Both the position numbers and the translations under genes were made by a program. The notes beneath the pieces were generated by a model. It was given only the letters and a program-made list of their open reading frames with translations. It did not search any database and had not been told where the DNA came from. From the NCBI RefSeq assembly GCF_035582795.1, contig NC_134367.1, forward strand, positions 121,174,562 to 121,238,561: a DNA stretch of 64,000 bases, given 5' to 3'. The stretch is from Mycteria americana. Its lineage: Eukaryota; Chordata; Aves; Ciconiiformes; Ciconiidae. This document shows, piece by piece, positions 13,662 through 35,560 of this stretch. Each line of letters starts with the position of its first letter. Position 1 is the first letter of the stretch.

Positions 13662-13693
13662 AGCGTCCGGGGGCGAGGCGGGCGTGCCCCGAG

Positions 13694-13713
13694 GCACGCT
13701 GGGAGTTGTAGTT
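13694..13713 (-). promoter_or_regulatory. ZNF143/THAP11-type site, leftward
   Basis: On the - strand this reads AACTACAACTCCCAGCGTGC, close to the ACTACAATTCCCAGCATGC consensus of ZNF143/THAP11/HCFC1-bound promoters. It points away from MDH1, opposite to the copy at 13754. Confidence 0.7.
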
Positions 13714-13753
13714 CTCCCTGCCACGTAAGCTGCGCGGGGCGGCGGGAGCCGCG

Positions 13754-13772
13754 ACTACAGTCCCCAGGCAGC
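13754..13772 (+). promoter_or_regulatory. ZNF143/THAP11-type site, rightward
   Basis: Reads ACTACAGTCCCCAGGCAGC, a second ZNF143/THAP11-type element, pointing toward MDH1 and about 120 bp upstream of its ATG. It forms a divergent pair with the - strand copy about 40 bp to the left. Confidence 0.65.
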
Positions 13773-13788
13773 CTCGCGGGGCGGCCGC

Positions 13789-13798
13789 GCCCCGCCCC
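13789..13798 (-). promoter_or_regulatory. GC box (Sp/KLF)
   Basis: GCCCCGCCCC, which is GGGGCGGGGC on the other strand, a full Sp1-family site about 90 bp upstream of the start codon and probably next to the MDH1 start site. Confidence 0.5.
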
Positions 13799-13887
13799 TC
13801 CGCCGAACCTTAGCGCAGCGGTGTCGCGGCTGTAGTCGCGCTGTAGAGGTGACCTCGAGGCTGCCGGACCCGCCGCTCCTCTCAGCC

Positions 13888-24871
<10,984 letters not shown>

Positions 24872-24931
24872 CTAGGTGATGAGGAAATACAAAATCATTT
24901 CAGAGTGGAAGAATCTAAAAGTCGTCTCTAA
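24872..24931 (+). CDS. MDH1: MDH1 stop-codon readthrough extension ending in a PTS1
   Basis: After TGA (24869-24871) the same frame runs through 19 sense codons to TAA at 24929-24931. It starts Leu-Gly-Asp-Glu-Glu and ends Glu-Ser-Lys-Ser-Arg-Leu. The context TGA CTA is the established high-efficiency readthrough motif, and mammalian MDH1 is a known case in which readthrough adds a 19-residue tail ending in a peroxisomal targeting tripeptide. Here the last three codons AGT CGT CTC give SRL, a recognised PTS1 variant. The predicted product is a minor, peroxisome-targeted 354-residue form, counting the amino acid inserted at TGA. The open frame and motif are seen directly; use in this species is inferred from the family. 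Confidence 0.85.
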   Translation, partial: LGDEEIQNHFRVEESKSRL

Positions 24932-25070
24932 GTCTGCTACCAAACACTATTACTGTATTCAAGTCAACTGTCTGTGGCAATTGTGCATTTTAAAGTTCAT
25001 CTGCTTACTGGTACTGTTGTGCCTGTTGAGTTATTAGCAAAAAGATTATTAAAGAAGTAAAACTAGTTTG
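24932..25070 (+). other. MDH1: MDH1 3' UTR, distal part (end approximate)
   Basis: The 3' UTR follows the TGA at 24871; its first 60 nt double as the readthrough extension. It is short and ends soon after the ATTAAA at 25048-25053. The exact cleavage site is not visible. Confidence 0.6.
25048..25053 (+). terminator. MDH1 polyadenylation signal ATTAAA
   Basis: ATTAAA, the commonest variant of AATAAA, lies about 177 nt after the stop codon and is followed by a T/GT-rich stretch (GTTTGTTG, then CTTTGTTC) suitable as a downstream element. It is the first good signal past the stop. Confidence 0.65.
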
Positions 25071-25359
25071 TTGACCAAACTTTGTTCAATACTAGTTGCT
25101 TTCTGTGTATGATACAGAATAACTGTTTGCCTTGGCCTTGGCTACTAACGCACAATCTGAGTTTTAATTAGAATTTGGCAGTATTGGAACACTCCTAGTC
25201 CGTGATCACTTCAGCATCCTATGGCTCAACTGAGGATGAAATTAGAATGCCAATAGTTCTCCTTGAACCAGTAGTTCAGTGACTCAAGTCTATCACTGGA
25301 CAGACTCCAAGTATGTACTGTTCACTCTGGTTATGCTTACAATGTTTGTCAATAGAAAT

Positions 25360-25365
25360 ATTAAA
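25360..25365 (+). terminator. Possible distal MDH1 polyadenylation signal ATTAAA
   Basis: A second ATTAAA about 490 nt past the stop, followed about 40 nt later by GTTGCACTTTATTTGCATGTTTT. It could give a longer 3' UTR. There is no support beyond the motif and position. Confidence 0.3.
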
Positions 25366-25399
25366 AGATGCTTAATCACATAATGGCTGAAAGTAGTCT

Positions 25400-27732
25400 G
25401 TTGCACTTTATTTGCATGTTTTAGTTATGTAAGTAGCAGAATTTGATAGTACAACATAAAAAAAAAAAAACCAACAACCCTGAAGGCCTATTTTAAGAAA
25501 CTGAGGGGAAGCTAGTTTTAAGAAGCTTTATTGATGACTAGCACTTCCATTTGTCTTTCCCAGGCAAAATTGCTTTATCTCAACATCAGACACAAAAGCC
25601 TAAAGGCAGATTTGTACTCCAGCACTACAGTTTGAAAGCAGTGTTGGTACCGTAGCTTGGTACTAATTTGATTGTAGCTTGAAAGCCTTTTGTCCCAGGA
25701 GACAAGGCCTCACTTGGTTAAGTCTGAGTGAGGGCAATATACTTGCTTGAGAATTTTTCTAGTGCAGCCTACAAACACTTCAGGAAGGTTCAAATATATT
25801 GTACTGTAATTATTCCTTTGCAAACACACAGGTGAATGTTGCTGTAACTCTTCTAGACTCGTGCTTTATCTGTTCCTACTGTAGTAACCCACCTTATGTA
25901 GACTTAAGGGATTTAGACTAGGTTTGTTGTTCTGGGAGTTTCTTAGATGTACTACCTGTTCTGTTTGTTTTCTAAGCATCTTAAATACTTCCTGCCCTGT
26001 TTGCAGAGTGCAAACTCTCATGATAATGGGATTTTTCTCATACACAATGTATGCTAAGGTGTTGTCTGTCCTGTTCCAATATAAGTGTTTCTGCCTTGTA
26101 CTAAAGTAAATCTCGGGTCTGTCATATCTGGAGTCATCTCATTTTCCTTTTTTGGTTTGTTGTCCTTAAATAAGGATTCAAGAAGTAGAACTGTTTTGAC
26201 AAAAAAAAGCTTAAACTGAATTCTAAGCAAATTGAATGGTTTCTTTGAGGATTTATCAACTAGACTATAAAATAAATCTGCAAACATCAATAATCTTATC
26301 CTTAAAAATAAGTCTGCTCTCAGAACATTACTGTAGCTATTAAGTACAGTGACAGTAATGCAGCAAAGACTTACTATACATAAATGGCTGAAAGGGAAAA
26401 CAAGCATTTCAGAAAATGGGAAAATCTGCTGCAGCACAGGCCAACTAGAGACAGGGTACAGTAAGTGAATTCCTTGAATGTTTATGAAGCATGTGTTGCA
26501 AGAACTTATGCATTCTTGCAGTCTTAGGAATAGACAAGAAGTGTATATAGACTGTATTTTTTTTCACTGTTTTTCTCATTCCTCTAAACCCCTTGGAGTT
26601 TAGCTGTGGAGAAATGATAAGAAGAAAGTTTCATACATCTGTTTTTTCACGACAGTTTGGGAACTTCTGCAGAAATTAGGGAGGTAAGGAAAGCTGCCAG
26701 CGTGATGACCGCCTTCCGGTGTTCCATACAAAGTCAGTAAAATCTCTTCAACGTGAACCTGGGGACCAAAGGAATTCACTCCAGTAATTACCGTGCTACA
26801 GCTTATTTTAAGACAACGCATCTTACAGTGAATGTTACAGGAGATGGCTACGGTGCACACTGTTGCTGTTTAGAAAGGCTACAGGCTAAGTAAAGGAATG
26901 AGTACACAGCTGTGCCTAAAAACCATAAATAAGGCATGATAAATCCTGCTGGTTTGCACTATGTTTTGTGCCATACCTACAGAAACATCACAATGTAGGG
27001 AAGAAGCTTTAAAAAAAATCTGGAAGATCTGGCTCTTCAGGGTTTTTTGATGATTGTTTAAAGCAGCCTTCTCAGGGAGACAACTTGCTTCTTGTAAAGT
27101 GATGCTTATAACACTTGGTGTATCAGAACAATTGCATAATTAACCTCAGTACTTGGTAGACTATCTCATGATATATTTACCTCCTCAAGTTAACACTTGA
27201 ATCTATGTTTGACTCCTCTCATAATATGACTTTTAAGCACTGTTTGTATTTCTTCCAGACTTCTGTGAAGCAATTCAACAGGAAATCTCTTATCTGCTCA
27301 TTGACAACATACTTAACTACTGCCCCACTACTTACAAACTCTTAAACTAGCAAGTGGTGGATATTCTTTGTATTCATGTTTCTGAACTGTTTTGTCTTCT
27401 GTTCTACTTTCTCCAGTTTTTCTCTTTATAGTTCTGAGAGTTTCCCTCCTGCTGTGGTTAGCTTACCTTTTACTGTGGCTTGTGCTACTTTTTACAGTCT
27501 GCACTGTTTTTGCAGGGTGCTTTGCTCTTCCTTTAGTAGGTGGCATATGAAAATACACACGTTAAAGTGAAAAGAGTAGCCATGTGCTTTTCCTTCTGCC
27601 TTTCACACTGTTATAGTTTTCTAGTACAAGAGGAAACTTGCACATTGCTACTCTAAGCTTACGGTATTAAGTACTTTGCTCTTCATTGAAATGTTTCTAT
27701 TCTGGGATTTTTTTTTTTTTTTTTGAGTGTTC
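25400..27732. other. Intergenic DNA downstream of MDH1
   Basis: AT-rich sequence with an A12 tract near 25460. The longest open frame (26054-26437, - strand, 127 codons) shows no family resemblance. No gene recognised. Confidence 0.6.
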
Positions 27733-28075
27733 ATGGGCTGGAGGACATGATCTACTAGGTGAGGCTGAGAGACCTGGGTTTCTTCATCCTGGAGAAGGAA
27801 ACACTCAGGAGATGTTGTCAATGACTACCTCATGGTAGGGCGCAGAGGAAGCGGAGCCAGGCTCAGTGGCACACAGTGGAAGGTCAAGAAGCAATGGACA
27901 CAAGTTGGAACACCAGAAACTGATTTATCAGATCTGAGGGTGATCAAATAATAAAGTAACCAGAGAGGTTGTGGAAGCTCCATCCTTGGACCTGGCCCTG
28001 AGCAACCAGATATAGGTGAGCCCTGCGTTGAGCAGCAGTTTGCACTGAATGACTTCTATGCGATTGAAAGGCACT
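27733..28075 (+). mobile_element. CR1 LINE fragment, old and decayed
   Basis: Blocks GAGGCTGAGAGACCTGGGTT, AATGGACACAAG, GAGAGGTTGTGGAAGCTCCA and CCTGGCCCTGAGCAACCAGA follow the order of the CR1 3' region on the + strand. The terminal octamers are eroded (ACTTCTATGCGATTG). A T17 run (27708-27724) lies directly upstream. Confidence 0.75.
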
Positions 28076-30101
28076 GAATATATTCACACCAACTGCATCT
28101 TTTAAACAACTCTAAATACATATCAAAAGTTATTCTTCAGTTAGTGATGAGGGTATTTTCAGTACATACAAGCTTTCTGTGCAGGAAGGAATTTCACGTC
28201 CACTTTTTGCTTGCTGATTGCTTCCCCAAGAGAACAAAAGTTAGGACTTCAAACAGCAGCTCCCAAATGCGTACGTACAAGCATTCCTTGAGAAATGAAT
28301 CCTGGGGGAAATTAAGATTTGAATTGTCAGATCCACTTCTGGAAGGTTTCTAGATGGAGCAGCTGAGAACATTAGGGCTCCTGGCTGAGTCTGTGTGTCA
28401 GCAGAAAGGCTCCCAAGGAAGACTGGAAACTGTTCAGTGTGACTGGCATGCTTTGTCATGGAGCACCTGGAAGACGCAGATCCCAAATCCTCCCTTCGTG
28501 CTAGTGAAAGCTGTACAAGGCAGGCTGCAAAGCTGATCTCTGTGCTTTTGTGACAGCTTTCCATTCCCAGCAAGAATTCTTATGAGGAAGAGAAGAAATA
28601 AAGCTTTTCCCCAAATGAGAAAAAAAACTTGATTTCAAGTTTGTCTTGCATTGTCATTCTCCTATTGCAGCTCTTTCTGTTATTTTTTACAGTGACTGCA
28701 GGTGAAGGTGGAAACTCTAGCTCTTACAAATGAATCTAAATCAACATTATGCTGATGCTCACCAGAGAGCTTTGCACCCTGGGCATATTTATAAGGCATC
28801 ATGTCATATCAAATTAATAGGATTTGAATCATGCTTTGCACAGGGAAGGCAAGAGAACTCCTCTGACAAATAAAACAGATGCAGAAAACAGATGCTTTCA
28901 AAGCACCAGATTTACAAAACAGAGGAAAGTTGTTGTGGAAGAGTTTATTAGAATTATTTCTTTTTTTCTCCTTTTTTTTTCCTGTTTCCTGTGCTTTGGG
29001 GACTTTTTTACATTTATAAACACATTTTGAATTCCAAATAGCAAATCCTAGAGCATAACTACAGCTCTAGGTAATGAAAGAGGAACTTACTTCCTCAAAT
29101 AAATATAACCATTTGCAACTGAAAATGCAGATATTTTGTGTTCAAATACCAAGGTTTTTTTTAAAAAACATTCCAGCAACTTTTTAAGTGGCAGCTTTGC
29201 AGAGGAGCATGACAAATGCTATTGTATCAGAACAGAGGCTGAGCAGTCAGCTGCTTAAAATAAAATACTGTAACTGCAGGTAAATAGAGAAATTAATAGA
29301 TAGAGATGCAGTCTTCAGCTTGCCAGAAATAAGCCCATTGTTTTGGTTTTACAGAATCTTTAATCATGCATATTAATTTATTACTAAAAAGTTAATTGCA
29401 CAGATGCTTTCTTTTTTCAAGTCTGCTAATGAAAATCATCAAGGGGTTTGTAGCTAAGTGATACAAAGGGTTTGCACAGAGACCTTTGCCTACTCTCTCA
29501 AAAAACATAGTCATCATACACCCGGGAGTGATTTTTTGCTTAAATGCAGTAAAAGTTGTATAAACTCAAGCCAACTCATATTTGAGGCTGTGAGTGTTTG
29601 TAGACTCCTAATGAAATACACTGCATGAACAAATCTGTGGCCACTCAGGACTTCTCAGTCGTGTTGACTTCGCACAATAACGACTTCGTTTCTCTCTGTG
29701 GCCAAAAGCCCCAAATTCAGGCTATCCTGCTCCCGTGGTACCCAGTCCTGCTCTTTACCCTCCGTACTGCAGCTGAAGAGCAAAGCTGGGACAGAGCAGC
29801 TCAGTAGAGGGAAGAGGTGCCTGCTGCCTTCCTGGCAGATGGCACTAATACATACATTGTGTGCATCCATATGCACACACACAGGCTCCCTATATCAGAT
29901 CATGACGGAAAACCTGTCTGGAGTTCAAAGGAGCCACTTGGCTGTCCTTACAAGCTAAGACCTTCATGGCTATCGTTAAGCTGCACAGATCAACCATGCA
30001 AGATTTTATTGTAGCAGGCAACTAATAATACTTGGGATGAAGGTAAGCTTTCATCTTTTATCAGCAGTACTGGAGCCAGGACATACCTGAGCGGGTGATT
30101 C

Positions 30102-30143
30102 CAGCCCAGCAGCTCAGATCGGCTTCACTGAGCTGCTGGGCTG
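30102..30143. repeat. Perfect inverted repeat (15-bp arms, 12-nt loop)
   Basis: CAGCCCAGCAGCTCA (30102-30116) and TGAGCTGCTGGGCTG (30129-30143) are exact reverse complements separated by 12 nt. Pairing does not extend outward, so it is shorter than a normal microRNA precursor. Confidence 0.9.
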
Positions 30144-32989
30144 AGTTGTGCATCCTTTAGCGTTGGGGTGTTCAGCAGCAGCAGTGCACACATGCATGTG
30201 CAAAGGCAAAATACCGAAGCTAAGTTAAAGGCTGAGCAAACATAAGTTTCAGTTTGCTAAACTTTGGGCTCTATTTAAACCAAATCAGCATTTGTAAAGC
30301 CACAGATTTGTGCTTTCCAGAGATCCAGCATAGCCCTCTGTTGTGAAATTTTCACTGATTATATTCATACATTCAGTTTTGCTTTCTCATTCACAAGTGT
30401 TACTGAACAAACACAGGTGGCTTGAGTCATTTTAAAATGAGACCAACAATACACCTTGGCTGATGTGACCCTAGTAAAAAAAAATATATTATATTTATAT
30501 GATTATTTCCTAAGCCAGTGGGAACAGAATCCTTTCAAAGCTTGAGACGGAAGATTTAGGAAGCCACTACTAAACCAGCATGTGAGTTATTTCAGGAGCA
30601 ATTTGAACCCCTGCTGCAAACCCACTGATGGAGACTTAATAGTCTGGCTGAAAACTGGTTTTATAAGAAACCAAACACAGCAACAGAAGTGGATGGTTTT
30701 CAGGAAAAACAGCAAGCTTCAAGTTTTTAGTGCCACAGTAAATGCTGCCTCGCATGGCAAGCCCAGCAAGGTCTCTCCTGCAGACGCTGGTGTTTCTCCT
30801 GGTTGGGAAGGTGGCAATAGGAAGCTCTGCCCATACTTTTGCTCTTGCACACCCCTAGGAGGGGAAAAAAGACAACATTTGGGCTTTCTGCCTGCAGGAA
30901 AGAGTAATAAGTATTTTTAGCTAAATCTCTTCTGCACATTGAGCTGACAACAGAAGTGCTTTTTATATGTGAGGATGCCTGACTGAGGAGAGCACAGTGT
31001 GAGCCACTTATGCCAGCGGGCTTGAACGCAAGCCCCAGAGATAAGCTTGCTGTTCAGCAGAATTTTAAACAGAGGATGTGCCACTTCTTCAGCACTGCAA
31101 ACATGGGCACGTGGTGCTGATTCCCACTCAGACCTCCAGTTCTGGGGAAAAAAACCACTTTCTCGATAGCTCTTCTTCCTAGAAGAGCTCCCTGAAGCTA
31201 AACTCAGAGGGAGTCCAAAAAGGTGAAGAGCCAAGGAAGATGGGGAAGAACGAAGTATATTCCTCAGCAAAGAGGTCGTAGGAGAGAATTAACCCCTCAA
31301 AGGATCTCTATATTTTCTAAGTTAAAAAAAAAACAACAACTTCCTAAAAGGCAATGTTAACATTTCTTTCTGATATTAAAAGGGAGATTGACCCCAAAGT
31401 AAACGTAAGCCATGACAGGCATGGCTGTGTTGTGCATGTATCCCACAGGGACATGGGGATGTGTATTAGCAATGCCCATCATTCCCAGCTGGACTGAGGA
31501 TGGAGAAGGGCAGCACACATTAGACGAGTGAAAATACAGAGGTCTACTGGGGCTAAAAACCAGGGAAGGCAGTTCAGCAGGAAGCACAAGGTGAGAGTCT
31601 GCGAAGTTTCTACTTTATCCATCGGAAGGTGCTCATCTCACAGTTATACCCTTGTTCCAGTGATTCCTGTGTACTTGAGGTGAGGGTCTCAGGAGGGGAG
31701 CACGTCTTTGGGCTGATAACTGCTTAGCAGCTGTACAAAGAAGTGGTGGCTCCAGCATGACCCAACCAGCAACCAGCTTCGCCATCAAGTTGAAAGCCCG
31801 AGTCCCACAGGAGTTCAGCAGGGGATGGCTTGCAGTTAGTGTTGGAACAAGGGTCAGGTAGCCACAGAGAAAGGTGCCATTCCTGGTTACACGCCGTAAT
31901 TGTGGCATTATAAGGAAACATAAGGCAGGCAGGTTTGGACGATTTCAAGATGAGATTTTACTGCATCCAAATTTTGCCATCAGGCCTTTCATGAGTTTCA
32001 TGACTGAAGAAGGGCAGATTGTTTCCTAAAATAGTTAAAACTAGCAGACATGTCACCACCCAGCTGTTTGCAGATTCAGAGTTCAAGAGCAGCAGCTTGA
32101 TTTGACAAGAGCTTCCAGGGTGAGCTTGTTATCAGTTAGAGGAGGAAAAAATAGATTTGGCAATGTCCTGCCTTCACGCTGCACGGACATTGGGCAAGAC
32201 ATCTGACTTCAGAGCAACCTGGGTACATTAAATATCACTTTGGTGCTGCTCTGGCTGGGTAGTCGCATCCAGCTTTTGGGATAATTATCTAATTAAAATA
32301 TGTTATTCCTTATCAGGAGGTCCCTTCCTAATTCTCTCGTTGTATCGCTCTCCCTGGACCATCACTGGCCAACAATCATGATGCATCTTAAGCCTGCAAA
32401 TGACATTGCTAGTGCCAAGGTAGTTTTACCCGGGATGTCTGTTGGTGGAGAAGCAATTGCAGCTTCCTGGGATGGCTGTCTCACCAGCGGAGGCAGAGAG
32501 CGAGCAAAGAATGGGAAGCACAGCTCCAAGGGCTGCTGGTCTTTGTGCAGGTTGTTCCTAAGCAGGGAAACCTTGCAGAAAGGGAGACCTTGGAGGGGCT
32601 TCATGTCCTGCTCTCCTCTGGTCTGGCATGCCCCCTTCCCTCCACACCTAGTTAACTATTAGACCTGTGGAGCAAGAAGCTTTGGAGAGGCTTTCTTCAC
32701 CTTGAGCACACCAGGATTGTCCTACGTAACTCCTCCTTTGGAAGAGGGCAGTGTATGTATCTCTGATGGGATTTTACTATAAGAATAATCTGCAATGCTA
32801 GTATTTATCCCAGGACACTGTCAAGTGAATTATTTTTTACATGGATCCTTGAGCTGAATGGTAACTAGTGCTTCTGGCTCTGCTTAGCAGGCTGGACAGC
32901 AGCAGAGACAGCTTTCTCCACCCACAGCTGCCGCTGCCTCAACACTTTTTGGCATTAGTGGTTTTCAATGCCAAGACAGCCTTAAATCC

Positions 32990-33011
32990 TAAATAAATAA
33001 ATAAATAAATA
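32990..33011. repeat. (TAAA)n microsatellite
   Basis: Five and a half tandem TAAA units, unbroken. Confidence 0.9.
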
Positions 33012-35476
33012 TTAATTTTACAATGCAAGTTTTTTTGGAGCCTCCAGATGGAGCTAGTAGAGAGGCAGTCACACTGGGACGATTTTTTTCCCCTCAACCT
33101 GTGAGCCTGGAGAATTTAAATACTCGACCAAAATAAAACAAACAAATATTCTTCCAATTCTGCAGTTACAAGGCTGGGCCCCAGGAAACTCTTGAACAGG
33201 AGAGGGGAGGTATTGGCTAGCCCTTGTCCCCACCGGGGTGGACACCTGCCTCCATCCAGCGGAGGACATGTCTACACGAAAGGTAGCTTCTCCTTGGCAA
33301 GGAGAATAAACTCCAGACACACACTGTGTTAGACACTTGGTGCTACCCCTGCCGGTGACCCTCTCTTCCATTCCCAAGCAGGAACAGCACTTGAGATTAA
33401 GTTATAAATTCTGGAAATTAGTTCTGCTGCTGGCTCTGCAGGAGACATCCTGGCCAACAGCAGCCCGATAACCTGTCTTTGTCCCTCAGCTTCTTTTAGC
33501 TGATATTTGCAAAATGAGTTGAAAGTGCCGGCTGGAGGATGCTATTACGGGCACGGTCAGAGTTTCCTTCCAAGCACTTTGGAGAAGACAGGGTGGCCGT
33601 GCAGCGGGAGACACTGTCATGAGAGGCAAGCAGAGCAGGAAAGCTCAGCCACCTCTTAATCAACAAGCAAACCACAAAACAAGTGATCCTGACATTAACT
33701 TCTCCTCTCCTAACCAGAGAAGTTAAATACAGATGAGGGTGGCTACGCTACTTTTGTGGGCTTTCAAGGTGAAAACTTAAAAGACTAGCAACACTCCTCA
33801 TTGTGAAATATCTTATCACAAAAAAACCCAAATGCTGTTTGGTAACATCTCTTTAGTGTGGACTGGTGGTGGTGCTGGTGTTGATGCCTGCACAGCAGAG
33901 CACCCCACTCCACAATAAACATCTGCCTCCCTGAGAAACAGCAAGAACCTCCCTCGAAGCTCTGCCTTCCTCCTGGGAGACGGAGGAGATGAGCTGCATG
34001 GAGACTGGGCAGAGGCCACCTCTGCGGGTTTTGGCTTATTGACATTGCTGAATGGAAATACCTGGAGAATGGGGGGAGCCGGCTGGAGGGTTAGCAGCCA
34101 TTCCCATTCCTCTCTGCAAAGCCACAGGAGATGAGGTTGGCTTTTTTGGCAAGTGCCGGACGATTCATCTGCACATTGCACAAATAGAGAAATAAGTAAT
34201 ACAGGCTCCATGTAAGCCATCTATCCTATCTAGCTGCATCACCGCAAAACTGGATGTGGGATAAATTAAGTTTCTCTTTAGTCCTCAGGCTGGTAACAGT
34301 AAAATCTGAGGAAACATTTGGTCTCAGCTGCTACAAACCAACCCCCATAACTGAACCCCTAGCAGCATCTCCCCACCGCCATCCCAGCCTCCCCTGCGTG
34401 GATGGATTGGTGTTAATGGGAATCACCCGCCCTGGCCGGCAGAAGGGGGCAATGGCCAAATGCTGCTGTTTAAGGCCATGGTGGAGCACCTGAAAGTTTT
34501 GGGGTTTCTAACTCAGCCACTTACAATTTCCCTAGGAAGGCTTCTTGTCACATCCTTGTCGCATCCTGTATTTATTCTGATTTAAATCCCATCTCTGATG
34601 TCCATGCAGAATCCATCTGAAATTTATGTACTTCCTACACCAAATCCTTGTGAATACCTAAAAAAAAAGATCAGGATCTTATTCTTCCAGATTATCACAA
34701 GTTTCCTGAAAGGGAAAGAGCTCTGTAGAAATATTTCTGAATATTTCTGAATATTTCCATGAGCTTTCTGTTACAAAAATACAACAAGGCTTTGTCATCT
34801 TGCTTGTCAGCAGCCAATTGTTTGCTCAAATGTGTAATCATAGCATGTTTGTTTCTACTTCTCTTTCTCCATCTCTGTCCAGCGCCGCGTATGTGGATAC
34901 CTTCCCAGCACTCCTGCAGTTGTGTGCTGTGCCGTCAAGAGGACGTTGTCCTTCTGTAGAGCAGAACCGATGTCTGCCTCTGCTGTCTTTCCACGTACAA
35001 TGAGAAGTTTACAAAATGCCATCCCTTCCTCCCTTTTCTATATCGCCCTTTCCCATGGTGGGGCAAAAGAAGGAAACCTATTTCACCGTCTCCCAGGAAC
35101 ACGTGCCCTTCACTGAAGCCAAATCAGCTGAACTGCTCCATTTTATGCCTGGCAGCAGAATTTAGGCAAGCCTGTTGCCACGACTGTGGGGACACCAATG
35201 CTTAAAGGCCTCCAAGGTTTTGATAGATGATCTGTAAGTAAATGGACCACATTATACATCTGGCGACCAGTATGATAATGGGCAGAGAGGGTGAGAGTTA
35301 AATGGAGGTATGAGTACAAAGCATGGGATGGTGGGGCTGGATGGTATCTGAGGGTGTTTCACTGCTCCTGCCCTTGCCCTGCCAATCTGCCTGCTCAGAG
35401 CAACCTTGGGAAGGCAACCAAGGTCCTAGGCAAAGCCCTGCCATGACTAGTCCCATCTGACAGAGCAGAGCATGCC

Positions 35477-35560
35477 CTAATAAAATATAAAATAATATAA
35501 AAATATAATATATTAAAAATATAAAATAATACAATAAATTGGTAATAAAATATTAAACCC
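35477..35560. repeat. AT-only low-complexity tract
   Basis: About 80 bp almost entirely of A and T, built from irregular AATATAAAA-type units, inside an otherwise GC-richer stretch. Confidence 0.8.

Noticed and set aside
1-13700. Coding exons of WDPCP on the - strand
   Set aside because: Expected from vertebrate synteny, but looking for the reverse complement of its N-terminal coding sequence gave no convincing match. Reported only as an inference from the promoter.
12770-13835. Long open frames on both strands in the CpG island (up to 255 codons, - strand 12770-13537)
   Set aside because: GC-rich sequence has few stop codons. The translations are Arg/Pro/Gly/Ala-rich with no domain, overlap each other on both strands and lie in promoter sequence with homopolymers.
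30102-30143. Hairpin as a microRNA gene
   Set aside because: The stem is 15 bp and does not extend outward, below the length of a normal pre-microRNA.
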